From Actinomyces oris (lineage in GTDB: Bacteria > Actinomycetota > Actinomycetes > Actinomycetales > Actinomycetaceae): a stretch of 64,000 bases of DNA. Positions 43,577 to 51,334 of this stretch are shown piece after piece. The first letter of the stretch is position 1; each line of letters opens with the position of its first letter. The translations under genes were made by a program, and so were the position numbers. The notes under the pieces were generated by a model. It saw nothing but the letters and a program-made list of their open reading frames with translations, had not been told where the DNA came from and did no database searches. The stretch covers positions 496,001-560,000 of the forward strand of contig NZ_CP014232.1 in assembly GCF_001553935.1 (NCBI RefSeq). Reading direction: 5' to 3'.

Positions 43577-44806
43577 TCAGCCGACGACGAAGACCCGGTC
43601 CTCCGACAGGTCCTTATCCCCCATGACGAAGCGGAAGCGGTAGGTCCCCGCGCCCGCAGCGCTGCCGGGGGCGGTCTGCGCCTGACCCGCTGAGGGGCTC
43701 GCAGAGGAGGATGCGGTAGCGCTCGGAGTCGGGGAGGCCGATGCACCGGCCGGAGAGGCCGGTGCGGCGTTCGCTGCTGCGCAGTCGGAGGTGGCCGCGT
43801 TGCCGTTCCAGGTCACGGTGACCTCGGCGCCCTTGCCCGCCGGCAGGAGAAGGGCCTTCTCAGTCTGGCCCACGGGGCAGGTGACAGAGTCCCACACCTG
43901 CTGGGAGCCCGAGGTGACCCGCACCCCCAGGGCCTGGCTGCCGACGTCGATCAGGCAGGGCGCCTGGCCACTGTTGACCAGGGAGATGGAGAAGGTCGCC
44001 CCGGCGCCGACACTGACGGACTCGGGCCCCTGCACCGTGCTCGACAGGGCCGCGGGATCACACTTTCCCGGCGTGGGGTAGACGGTGTGCACCTGGGCGG
44101 CGGCGCGCTCCTCGTCCTGGCTGCGGATGGTGTTGCGGACCCAGAGGTAGCCGACAACGATGGCCACGACGAACAGCAGGAGGACCAGCAGCACTCCGCC
44201 CAGCACCAGGGCACGGCGCAGACCGTAGCGGGGCTGAGGCGGGACCGGCCTGCGCAGGCGCCCACTGCGAGGCTGGTCCGGGCCCTGCGGGATCGAGTCG
44301 GGGGCTCCGGTCAGCCGCCCGCCGCCGATATGGGTCCATTGGAGGCCCGCGCCCCAGCTGTGTCGACGACGATCGGAGCGAGCGGCCTGAGTCGAGCTCG
44401 TCCGGGAGGAGCGAGCGGTTCCCGGAGCGGCCTGCCGTGAGCGAGGCGTCGAGGTCCCTTGGCCGCCCTGGGGGGACCGGCGGTTCTTGCCGCCCCGGGC
44501 CGGCGTGCCCGAGTGCCCGCCGGCGGGCCGGCCCGTCTGTCCCGAGTGCAGGGGGCGTCCGGTCGACTTCGTGCCCGAGGCGCGGCCGCCGCGTCCCTTG
44601 GCCTGGGAGGATCGGGGCACTCCACTGGAGCGGGCTGAGGAGGACTGCCCAGCGCCCGTCCGCGGGCCGCCACCGGAAGCGCCCTGCCGATGGGGCCGGG
44701 ACTGGGAGCCCGAGGCGGAGCGCCCCGACGAGGAGCCTGCGCCGCGACGGGCCGAGCCTCGTCGTCCTGCGCTTTCCCCATGGTTGCGTCCACGTCCTTT
44801 GGCCAT
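43577..44806 (-). CDS. single-pass membrane protein with basic disordered N-terminus
   Basis: 409 aa from ATG 44806 (GTG 44812 also possible). Residues ~1-190 are low-complexity Arg/Ser/Gly/Pro and strongly basic. One membrane helix (~203-225) is followed by an extracellular part: a beta-rich domain with three or four cysteines (~240-345, 'SVGAGATFSISLVNSGQAPCLIDVG' style, resembling DUF4232-type immunoglobulin folds), a Ser/Ala/Pro linker, and a final strand. Function is unknown. The basic cytoplasmic tail could bind nucleic acid or acidic lipids. Convergent with disA. Confidence 0.7.
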   Translation of the reverse strand: MAKGRGRNHGESAGRRGSARRGAGSSSGRSASGSQSRPHRQGASGGGPRTGAGQSSSARSSGVPRSSQAKGRGGRASGTKSTGRPLHSGQTGRPAGGHSGTPARGGKNRRSPQGGQGTSTPRSRQAAPGTARSSRTSSTQAARSDRRRHSWGAGLQWTHIGGGRLTGAPDSIPQGPDQPRSGRLRRPVPPQPRYGLRRALVLGGVLLVLLLFVVAIVVGYLWVRNTIRSQDEERAAAQVHTVYPTPGKCDPAALSSTVQGPESVSVGAGATFSISLVNSGQAPCLIDVGSQALGVRVTSGSQQVWDSVTCPVGQTEKALLLPAGKGAEVTVTWNGNAATSDCAAANAAPASPAGASASPTPSATASSSASPSAGQAQTAPGSAAGAGTYRFRFVMGDKDLSEDRVFVVG

Positions 44807-45019
44807 GGTCACGACTTTACCGGCGTCACAAGCCCAGGCCCGTGAGCGCCCCGCCCCGGCGATGCGCCAGAGCGTGAGACCTTCGTCGTTGTCCGCACGG
44901 GGCGGCCCGTGCGACCTGGCGCCGGAACGGTTCAGAGGGCCGGTGACCCACCGCCCTGTGCGAGCCCCTCGACTGCGTCCCCGGCCGGCCGCCGGGGCGG
45001 ATCACGCGGCGGTGGGCGG

Positions 45020-46018
45020 TTAGGGAAGCCGGTAGGTGACGCCGTCGTCGTCGGTGGCGATGAGCCCGTCGGCCAGGAGCGTGGCCAGGGCGCGCACCGG
45101 CTGCTCGGGGTCGCGAGCTCCGCCGGAGGCTCGCGTGCCGGCCCTGGCGGCGCAGGCCCTGAGCTCAGCGGCCTCGACGCGCTGCCCGTCGGGGGCCGCG
45201 CGCAGGCGGGCCATGACCAGCCCACGGGCCTGGCGGTCAGTGCCGTGCCAGGCCTGGGTGCGGCGTCGGCCCGCGTGGAGGTCCGCGGGGCGGCCGGCCG
45301 CCAGCCAGGCGCAGCCGGTCTGCCACGGGCAGGCCCCGCAGTCCGGCTCGCGGGCGGTGCACACCAGGGCGCCGAGCTCCATGACGGCCACCGACCAGTG
45401 GGCGGCAGTGGAGTCGTCGTCGGGCAGCAGGTCCAGTGCCCGCTCGCGCTCGGCCCGGTTGAGGCTGGGGGCGGGAAGGGCCTGACCGGCGACGGCGCGG
45501 GCCAGGACCCGTCTGACATTCGTGTCCAGTACGAGGGCGCGCCGACCGTGGGCGAAGGCCAGGACCGCGCCGGCCGTGTACTCCCCCACCCCGGGCAGGG
45601 CCAGGAGGGCGTCCAGGTCGTCGGGCAGGACGCCGCCGTGCTGCTCGACGACGCTGCGGGCGCACTCGATGAGACGCAGGGCCCGGCGCGGGTAGCCCAG
45701 GCGCCCCCAAACCCGCAGCACCGCAGCGGTGGGGGCCTGGGCGAGCTCGGCGGGGCCGGGCCAGCGCCGCATCCACTCCTGCCAGGCGGGGACGACACGG
45801 GCCACCGGGGTCTGCTGGCTCATGACCTCCGAGACGAGGACCTCCCACGGCGTGGTACCGGGCCTGCGCCACGGCAGGTCGCGGGCATGGGCGTCGTACC
45901 AGGTCATGACGTCCTGCGCCGAGGGCTCACCCGGATCGGCCGGCCATGGCGCCGGCGTGGCCGAGGTCGCAGCGGTGAGCGTGTCGTCAGGGGTGGGGCG
46001 GTCGGGCACGAGGGACAC
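45020..46018 (-). CDS. mutY: A/G-specific adenine DNA glycosylase MutY
   Basis: 332 aa, GTG start. The catalytic Glu is in 'LVSEVMSQQTPVARVV', the HhH motif is 'LPGVGEYTAGAVLAFA' followed by 'VLDTNVRRVLAR' with the catalytic Asp, and the 4Fe-4S cluster is bound by Cys in 'CTAREPDCGACPWQTGC'. It removes adenine mispaired with 8-oxoguanine. It lacks a clear NUDIX-like C-terminal 8-oxoG recognition domain; the ~80-residue tail resembles a small winged helix. Short forms of this kind occur in actinobacteria. Confidence 0.92.
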   Translation of the reverse strand: MSLVPDRPTPDDTLTAATSATPAPWPADPGEPSAQDVMTWYDAHARDLPWRRPGTTPWEVLVSEVMSQQTPVARVVPAWQEWMRRWPGPAELAQAPTAAVLRVWGRLGYPRRALRLIECARSVVEQHGGVLPDDLDALLALPGVGEYTAGAVLAFAHGRRALVLDTNVRRVLARAVAGQALPAPSLNRAERERALDLLPDDDSTAAHWSVAVMELGALVCTAREPDCGACPWQTGCAWLAAGRPADLHAGRRRTQAWHGTDRQARGLVMARLRAAPDGQRVEAAELRACAARAGTRASGGARDPEQPVRALATLLADGLIATDDDGVTYRLP

Positions 46019-46130
46019 CGTAGCGGCAACGGCTTAGGCGAGGCCGGATGCCTTCGTCACCAGCCGGCTGAGAGTCGTCGCACTCCTCGCGATCGTAGGG
46101 TAGGCACCCGGTTCGTACCCTTTACCCTAC

Positions 46131-47591
46131 TGTGTTGTCTCATGACTTCTGAGAGTTTCGGATGTCATGACATCTGAGACACTGGTGGGGCGGGTTGCCT
46201 GGGGTTATGGGTAACTCGATTTCGCCGTCTCGGCGTGAGCAGGTCATAGGTTTTGACTCCAGGACCAGTGGGATGAGCGTGGAGGAGTTCTGCGCTCAGG
46301 TGGGTATCTCGCGGGCCTCGTTCTACCGGATACGCCGACGCGCTGAGCACGAGGGCCTGGCTGCCGCGCTGACGGCGCGTTCACGGGCCCCGCGCCACCC
46401 GGCGCGGGTGTGGGACCAGGGCACTGATGAGCGCATCGCCCAGGTTCGCGCCGACCTGCTCGCCGCCGGCCGGGAGGCGGGTCCGGCCTCGGTGTGGTGG
46501 GTGATGAGCCAGGGCGCCAGCGTTCCGGCTCCCTCGCGCGCGACGATCGCCCGCAGCCTACGCAGAGCCGGCCTGGTGGTCCCCGCCCCGCGCAAGCGGC
46601 CCAGGACGTCGTACAAGCGCTTCACCCGCAGCGCGGCCAACGAGCTGTGGCAGATCGACGGCTTCCAATGGCACCTGGAGGACCGTCTGGTGACCGTCTA
46701 CCAGGTCGTTGACGACTGCTCGCGGGTCATCACCGCCCTGAGGGCCTGCTGGGGCGGTGAGAGCGTGGCAGGCGCCCGCATGGTCCTTGAGGAGGCCTTC
46801 GCCACCTGGGGGCGTCCGGCGGCGATCCTGTCGGACAACGCGCTGGCGTTCAACACCAGCCGTATCACTGGCCCGGGAGCCACCGAGAAGTGGCTGGCAT
46901 CCCTGGGGGTGCGTCCCATCAGCGGGCGGGTGGGCCACCCTCAGACCCAGGGCAAGGTCGAGCGCTCCCACCAGCCGGCAGCCGCCTGGCTGCGCGCCCA
47001 CCCGGCCAGCACCCTTGAGGAGCTCAACGCCGAGCTGGACCGCTTCACCAGCTACTACAACACCGAGCGCCAGCACCAGGGCCACGGCGTCGCACTGACC
47101 CCGCTGAGGGTATGGGCTCAGACCCCCAGGGCGCTGGCCAGCCCAGCCCCCATCGACCTGGAGCGCCTACCAGCCGGTGGCGGCCCCATCAGCCTGCCCG
47201 ACCCCGCCGATCCCGACCAGGCCGTGGACCGCGCCCGACGCACCGTGATGTCCAACGGGTGCGTGTCCTACAAGGACCGTGCACTGTCACTGGGCCAGAC
47301 CATGCGCGGCGTCGAGGTCACCCTGATCGAGTACACCACGCGCCTGGACCTCTACGACCCCGACGGGCGCCGCTTCGTGTCCCTGCCCTGGCCCCAACCC
47401 ACCCAGAGGCAGCAAGGCAACCGCTCCACCATCGACACCAAGAAACCGCCCTACAGACTCATCCCGCTCCCACCCCGACGCCCCCGAACGTCTCACAGGT
47501 CATAACCCCCACCGGTGTCTCAGAAGTCATGACACCCAAACGTCTCAGAAGTCATGACCCCCAAATGTCTCAGAAGTGAGGAGACAGCACA
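46131..47591 (+). mobile_element. IS481-like insertion sequence, intact
   Basis: 1,461 bp with ends TGTGTTGTCTCATGACTT and, inverted, TGTGCTGTCTCCTCACTT (about 24 bp with 4 mismatches). One transposase gene fills it. Subterminal copies of CTCAGAAGTCATGAC (two at the right end) and its inverse (left end) are likely transposase-binding sites. It ends 5'-TGTG...CACA-3'. Both ends and the transposase are complete, so it may be mobile. Confidence 0.9.
46207..47505 (+). CDS. IS481-like transposase
   Basis: 432 aa from ATG 46207 (TTG 46195 possible). N-terminal HTH ('MSVEEFCAQVGISRASFYRIRRRA'), a second helical domain, and the rve/DDE domain: first Asp in 'LWQIDGFQW', second in 'AILSDNALAF', Glu in 'GHPQTQGKVERSHQP'. 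All three catalytic residues are present and no frameshift is seen. The C-terminal ~130 residues are a beta-rich domain often found in IS481 transposases ('DRALSLGQTMRGVEV'). Confidence 0.92.
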   Translation: MGNSISPSRREQVIGFDSRTSGMSVEEFCAQVGISRASFYRIRRRAEHEGLAAALTARSRAPRHPARVWDQGTDERIAQVRADLLAAGREAGPASVWWVMSQGASVPAPSRATIARSLRRAGLVVPAPRKRPRTSYKRFTRSAANELWQIDGFQWHLEDRLVTVYQVVDDCSRVITALRACWGGESVAGARMVLEEAFATWGRPAAILSDNALAFNTSRITGPGATEKWLASLGVRPISGRVGHPQTQGKVERSHQPAAAWLRAHPASTLEELNAELDRFTSYYNTERQHQGHGVALTPLRVWAQTPRALASPAPIDLERLPAGGGPISLPDPADPDQAVDRARRTVMSNGCVSYKDRALSLGQTMRGVEVTLIEYTTRLDLYDPDGRRFVSLPWPQPTQRQQGNRSTIDTKKPPYRLIPLPPRRPRTSHRS

Positions 47592-47622
47592 TACCCTTTA
47601 CCCTACGAAGCCGAGGCTGAAC

Positions 47623-48300
47623 CTACGATCGCGCAGGCGTACCCGTCTCCCGGGTATAACCGCGAGCCACTGCCCAATCCCAGATCCGATCCAGCTCCGC
47701 CGAGCTTCTGCGCTCCGTGCCGGACCTGGACAATCCTCGGCGCGACATTCCTGCAAGCCAGACGGCCTCTCCCTCGGAGTCGAGGACGTAGGTCCGAGCG
47801 GCCAGACTCATGCCGGGGAACTCATCCGGGGTCAGGTTCCCATCACTCAGGAACACCAGAATCACGATGAAGAGCCCGGCGAAGGCCATGATGAGGAGTC
47901 CCAGGACCGGGTTCTTAGCCGGCCGCTGGACGACCAGCCCGCGGCGGGAGCGGGGCCACGGGGCATCATGCGCGCTCCACAGGCCCCGCACATGAATCCC
48001 ATCCGCATCGAACTGCGTCCTCCTCGAGGCCGCCACCGCGACAGGGAGGAGGAGCAACAGCCCGATTATCAGCGCCGTGAAGAAAGCGCCACCCCATTCC
48101 CCCACGAAGAGTCGCGCGATGTTCAGCAGGTACAACCCTGGAATACCGCAGAAAATGAACACGATCCAGCCAGAGCCGGTGAACGCGGTTCGGCGCACCA
48201 GCTTCTCCTTGACCGGCGAGATCGGCGGCACCCGATGACGCCGTCCCGGATTCGACTGGGTGGGCCAACCATGGGAATCGTTAACCGGCGGCTGTCTCAC
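47623..48300 (-). CDS. membrane protein with PH-like domain, unknown function
   Basis: 225 aa from GTG 48300 (GAGGA 9 nt upstream). Two membrane helices form a hairpin at about residues 42-62 and 70-90, and a third is near 125-145. Between them and after, the 'QFDADGIHVRGLW' segment and the closing Trp-rich region are typical of small bacterial PH-domain membrane proteins. The mutY-side neighbour is separated by the IS, which landed in a hairpin just downstream of this gene's stop. Function is unknown. Confidence 0.6.
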   Translation of the reverse strand: MRQPPVNDSHGWPTQSNPGRRHRVPPISPVKEKLVRRTAFTGSGWIVFIFCGIPGLYLLNIARLFVGEWGGAFFTALIIGLLLLLPVAVAASRRTQFDADGIHVRGLWSAHDAPWPRSRRGLVVQRPAKNPVLGLLIMAFAGLFIVILVFLSDGNLTPDEFPGMSLAARTYVLDSEGEAVWLAGMSRRGLSRSGTERRSSAELDRIWDWAVARGYTRETGTPARS

Positions 48301-48425
48301 GAGTATTTTCCTCGAGGGGTTCTTCGGAATGATGGGGTTCTGACGACGCTTTGTCAGCCTATCGCTCCGGCTCTGCACCGGCCTTTGGCAGAACTCCCCA
48401 TCTCCCTGAACAGAGCCCTTGACGG

Positions 48426-48911
48426 CTACCTTCCACCGATGAGGCGGCGCAGCACGCGTACCCGTGGACTCCAGGACGCGGGCCGGGCCACCGAACCGGT
48501 CGCCTCCCGCTCGGCGTTGTCGAGGAGGTCCTCGACGACGGCGTCATGCAGGGGCTCGACGACGGCCGAGAACATGAGTCGCATGGCGCCGCGGGTACGG
48601 CCGATGAGGACGTGGCGGATGCGGGTGCGCTCACCGTCCAGGGCATCAAGGCTCAGCTCGTGGGCACCGATGATCCCTGTTCGCGGACGGAAGGTGAACC
48701 GCACTCGCCGGCCAGGCTCGTACTCGCTGACGTAGTAGCGGATGACGCCGTGCCCACCGTCGGCTCCCACCGCCAGGGGCCGGTCCAGGACCATCGGTGG
48801 CCAGGACCGCGAGGGCCAGAGGCGGTCGTCCTTCTGTCCCAGCCCGTCAAGCAGGGCGCCCAGGGCCTCGATAGAGGCATTGATGACGCGTTCGTGAACG
48901 TTGCGGATCAT
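48426..48911 (-). CDS. SRPBCC/START-like protein
   Basis: 161 aa. ATG 48911 follows GGAGGAG. It opens 'VHERVINASIEALGALLDGL', and continues with 'GGHGVIRYYVSEYEPGRRVRFTFRP' and 'ELSLDALDGERTRIRHVLIGRTRG', the strand-helix pattern of the SRPBCC (polyketide cyclase/dehydrase) fold. Such proteins bind small hydrophobic ligands; the ligand cannot be told from sequence. Cytoplasmic. Neighbours are unrelated. Confidence 0.7.
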   Translation of the reverse strand: MIRNVHERVINASIEALGALLDGLGQKDDRLWPSRSWPPMVLDRPLAVGADGGHGVIRYYVSEYEPGRRVRFTFRPRTGIIGAHELSLDALDGERTRIRHVLIGRTRGAMRLMFSAVVEPLHDAVVEDLLDNAEREATGSVARPASWSPRVRVLRRLIGGR

Positions 48912-49050
48912 GGGTGCTCCTCCACGTTTGTCGCACGGCTGTCACACAGCCGCCGGTCGTTTGTCCGACAGGATCGCGCCCGACCATGAGGTCGCACAGG
49001 ACTACGGCGCGCCGCAGCGAACCACACCCGGCCCATCCAGGGCGGTCAGC

Positions 49051-49695
49051 TCACAGGTGCAGGAGCATGCGGGCGTTGCCCAGAGTGTTGGGCTTGACGC
49101 GGGCCAGGTCGAGGAACTCAGCCAGACCGTCGTCGTGGGAGCGCAGCATCTCGGAGAAGACGTCCGCACCCACCGGGGTGCCCTCGATCGGCTCGAAACC
49201 GTGGGCACCGAAGAAGGGCTCCTCGAAGGTCATGCAGAACACCCGCTTGAGCCCCATCTCCCGGGCCTGCGCGATGAGCTCGCGCAGGATGGCTGAACCG
49301 AGCCCGGTCCCCACGGCGTCGGGGTGAACGGCCAGGGTGCGTACCTCGGCGATGTCGTCCCACATGACGTGCAGAGCCCCGCAGCCCACGATCCTGGGCG
49401 CCGCCGACACCTCTCCGCCGTCTGCTCCACCGGGCCCGGCGACGCCGGGGATCTCCTCGGCGACGATGAACTCCTGGATGTCCTCGAAGTAGGAGATGAG
49501 GTCCTTGGCGATGAGAACGCGACGCTCGGCATAGGGCCGCACCAGCTCGGCGATGGCACGCACGTCCGCCGGGCGAGCCGGCCGCAGGACGCGTCGGGAG
49601 CCGTCGACCCCGTAGACCTCAGCCCGGCAAGCTGCCCGACCGGTGGGCAGGTGTTCATCTGTCCTGACAGCAGTGCTGTTCATAGTCGTCCGCAT
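49051..49695 (-). CDS. argA: N-acetylglutamate synthase (GNAT type)
   Basis: 214 aa (ATG 49695; ATG 49683 is equally possible). Only a GNAT acetyltransferase domain is present, without the amino-acid-kinase domain of E. coli ArgA: 'LRPARPADVRAIAELVRPYAERRVLI', 'EVRTLAVHPDAVGTGLGSAIL' (acetyl-CoA loop), and 'LKRVFCMTFEEPFFGAHGFEPI'. This matches the short ArgA described in Mycobacterium (Rv2747). It makes N-acetylglutamate for arginine synthesis. Confidence 0.88.
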   Translation of the reverse strand: MRTTMNSTAVRTDEHLPTGRAACRAEVYGVDGSRRVLRPARPADVRAIAELVRPYAERRVLIAKDLISYFEDIQEFIVAEEIPGVAGPGGADGGEVSAAPRIVGCGALHVMWDDIAEVRTLAVHPDAVGTGLGSAILRELIAQAREMGLKRVFCMTFEEPFFGAHGFEPIEGTPVGADVFSEMLRSHDDGLAEFLDLARVKPNTLGNARMLLHL

Positions 49696-49809
49696 TCAGT
49701 AAGACTCAGTTCTGGTCGTGGGCCCCGCGAGCCGGTGCTCCACCGGCGACGTCGGAGCCGTGAGCAGACCGCAGCGCGATCCGGGCCCACATCCTGCCAC
49801 GTTCGAGAC

Positions 49810-50946
49810 TCATCGAGAACCGCCTCCCTTCTGGCCGCGGGCCTCGGCGAGATCCAGGACGGCGCGGGCAGTGGCGTCGTCGACGACGAGATCGGTGGCG
49901 GTCCGGGCGCGCAGCGCGGCCAGCAGGGCGCGGGCCTTGCCGGTTCCCGCGGCCACGCACAGGCGGCGCGGAATCCGGGCGAGCTGGGCGGGGGTCGGGC
50001 CGGTGGCCCGGGCGTTGAGGGTGACGTCACGCCAGGAGCCGTCGGCGCGCAGCAGGACGGTGCAGACGTCCCCCACCACGTTCTGGCGGCGCAGCACGGC
50101 CTGGTCCCGGGCCGTGAGGTGGCCGCCCTCGTAGACCTGGGAGGGCAGGGCCCCGTTGAGGGCATCGAGGGCGCCGACGCCGAAGACGGCCAGGCTCGCG
50201 CGCCGCACCACCGACAGGACTCGCTTGACCGAGCGCTCCGACCACATGGCCTCGCGCGTGGCCACATGGTCGAAGAAGGCAGGCACCGGGAAGGAGATCG
50301 TGCGCGCCCCCAGCGACAAGCGCATCCGGGAGAGCACCTCGCCAGCACTGGGCCCCTCACGCACAGGATCCGAGGCACCGTTGAGCTGGACGACGGTCAG
50401 TCCCGGAACGGACCTCGAGGGCAGGGCGGCGCTGACCTCCGACATGGTGGTGCCCCAGGCGACACCGACGACGACGCTTCCCGCGTCAGCGTCCCGACCC
50501 GACCCGGCGGGCTCGTCACCCTCGGGACCACCGGACTCACGCGCACCGACACCTCGGCCCCGGCCCGGCTCGGCCAGGGCCTCGATGAGATCGACCATGT
50601 GCGCGGCGGCGACGGAGGCGACCTGCTGGAGGCGGTGGATCTCCGTGGTGCCCTCACGCACCGGGACGATATGCGTGCGGACCCCGAAGACCTGCGCCAT
50701 CCGCCCCTCCAGGGAGCCGGCACCCCCGGGCTGGACGAGGCTGACCCGCACGACGCCCTCCTGGCGGGCACGTGCCAGGAGCCGCGAGACGGTCGAGCGC
50801 GACACCCCCAGGTGGTGGGCGATCACCTCCATCGTCTCGCCCTGGACGTAGTACATGGAGGCCGCCTCGTAGGCGCGCAGGAGACCGCCGGGGTCGGCGG
50901 CACTGGCCGCACTCCCGGCTGCGTCAGCAACGGTTCTGCCAGTCAC
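49810..50946 (-). CDS. SorC/DeoR-family sugar-binding transcriptional regulator
   Basis: 378 aa from GTG 50946 (AAGGAGG 6 nt upstream). The N-terminal HTH is 'MEVIAHHLGVSRSTVSRLLARARQEG' (about 38-63), followed by the SorC effector domain with 'VGVAWGTTMSEV' near residue 165, 'PFPAFFDH'-like loop, and 'GDVCTVLL' ... 'LNARATGPTPAQLARIPRR' near the end. Members sense phosphorylated sugars or polyols. It diverges from glpD, so glycerol-3-phosphate or a related triose is a likely effector; this is inference from position. A ~45-residue Gly/Glu-rich insert interrupts the effector domain. Confidence 0.87.
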   Translation of the reverse strand: MTGRTVADAAGSAASAADPGGLLRAYEAASMYYVQGETMEVIAHHLGVSRSTVSRLLARARQEGVVRVSLVQPGGAGSLEGRMAQVFGVRTHIVPVREGTTEIHRLQQVASVAAAHMVDLIEALAEPGRGRGVGARESGGPEGDEPAGSGRDADAGSVVVGVAWGTTMSEVSAALPSRSVPGLTVVQLNGASDPVREGPSAGEVLSRMRLSLGARTISFPVPAFFDHVATREAMWSERSVKRVLSVVRRASLAVFGVGALDALNGALPSQVYEGGHLTARDQAVLRRQNVVGDVCTVLLRADGSWRDVTLNARATGPTPAQLARIPRRLCVAAGTGKARALLAALRARTATDLVVDDATARAVLDLAEARGQKGGGSR

Positions 50947-51088
50947 GTCATCCTCCTTGCTCCATCCGGCTCCGCCCGCCGACGACGGGGCGGCTCCACA
51001 CGGCGGTTGCCCGCCGCGGGAGGGAACGATCCTCCCGCCTGCGACATCGGATGTCCTGTTCAGGAGAGCCGTCCACACAGTTGTGCGG

Positions 51089-51131
51089 ACATTCTTGTGG
51101 AAACGTCGAAAACTGCCTGCACATTCGTGCA
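51089..51131. promoter_or_regulatory. candidate operator in the sorC-glpD intergenic region
   Basis: ACATTC followed by KTGYR occurs at 51089 and 51121, 32 bp (three helical turns) apart. The second is part of the near-palindrome TGCACATTCGTGCA (51118-51131). It lies in the 388-bp gap (50947-51334) between the SorC-type regulator and glpD; nothing else coding is seen there. Confidence 0.4.
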
Positions 51132-51334
51132 CGCCCCTTGCGCATTCTCCCACACGCAACGGACAGTGGTGCCTGCCACCACACCAGGGCCGTGCGAGCG
51201 CGAGGGAACGCGGCGGGCCCCGGCACCGGAAGCCGGGCCCCGATCTGCCTCCCATCCGGCACCCCGGTCAACGCCGACCGGCCCAGCACAGACCCATCAG
51301 TTTCGATCTCACGACACGTAGGAGCCCAGGAGCC

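Larger units (their letters stand above)
46116..47606. repeat. 15-bp target-site duplication of the IS
   Basis: TACCCTTTACCCTAC occurs at 46116-46130 and 47592-47606, exactly bordering the element at 46131-47591. IS481-family elements make duplications up to about this length. Confidence 0.85.

Noticed and set aside
49324..51321. 665-aa plus-strand frame over argA and the SorC regulator
   Set aside because: Shadow of two genes with clear family motifs on the minus strand.
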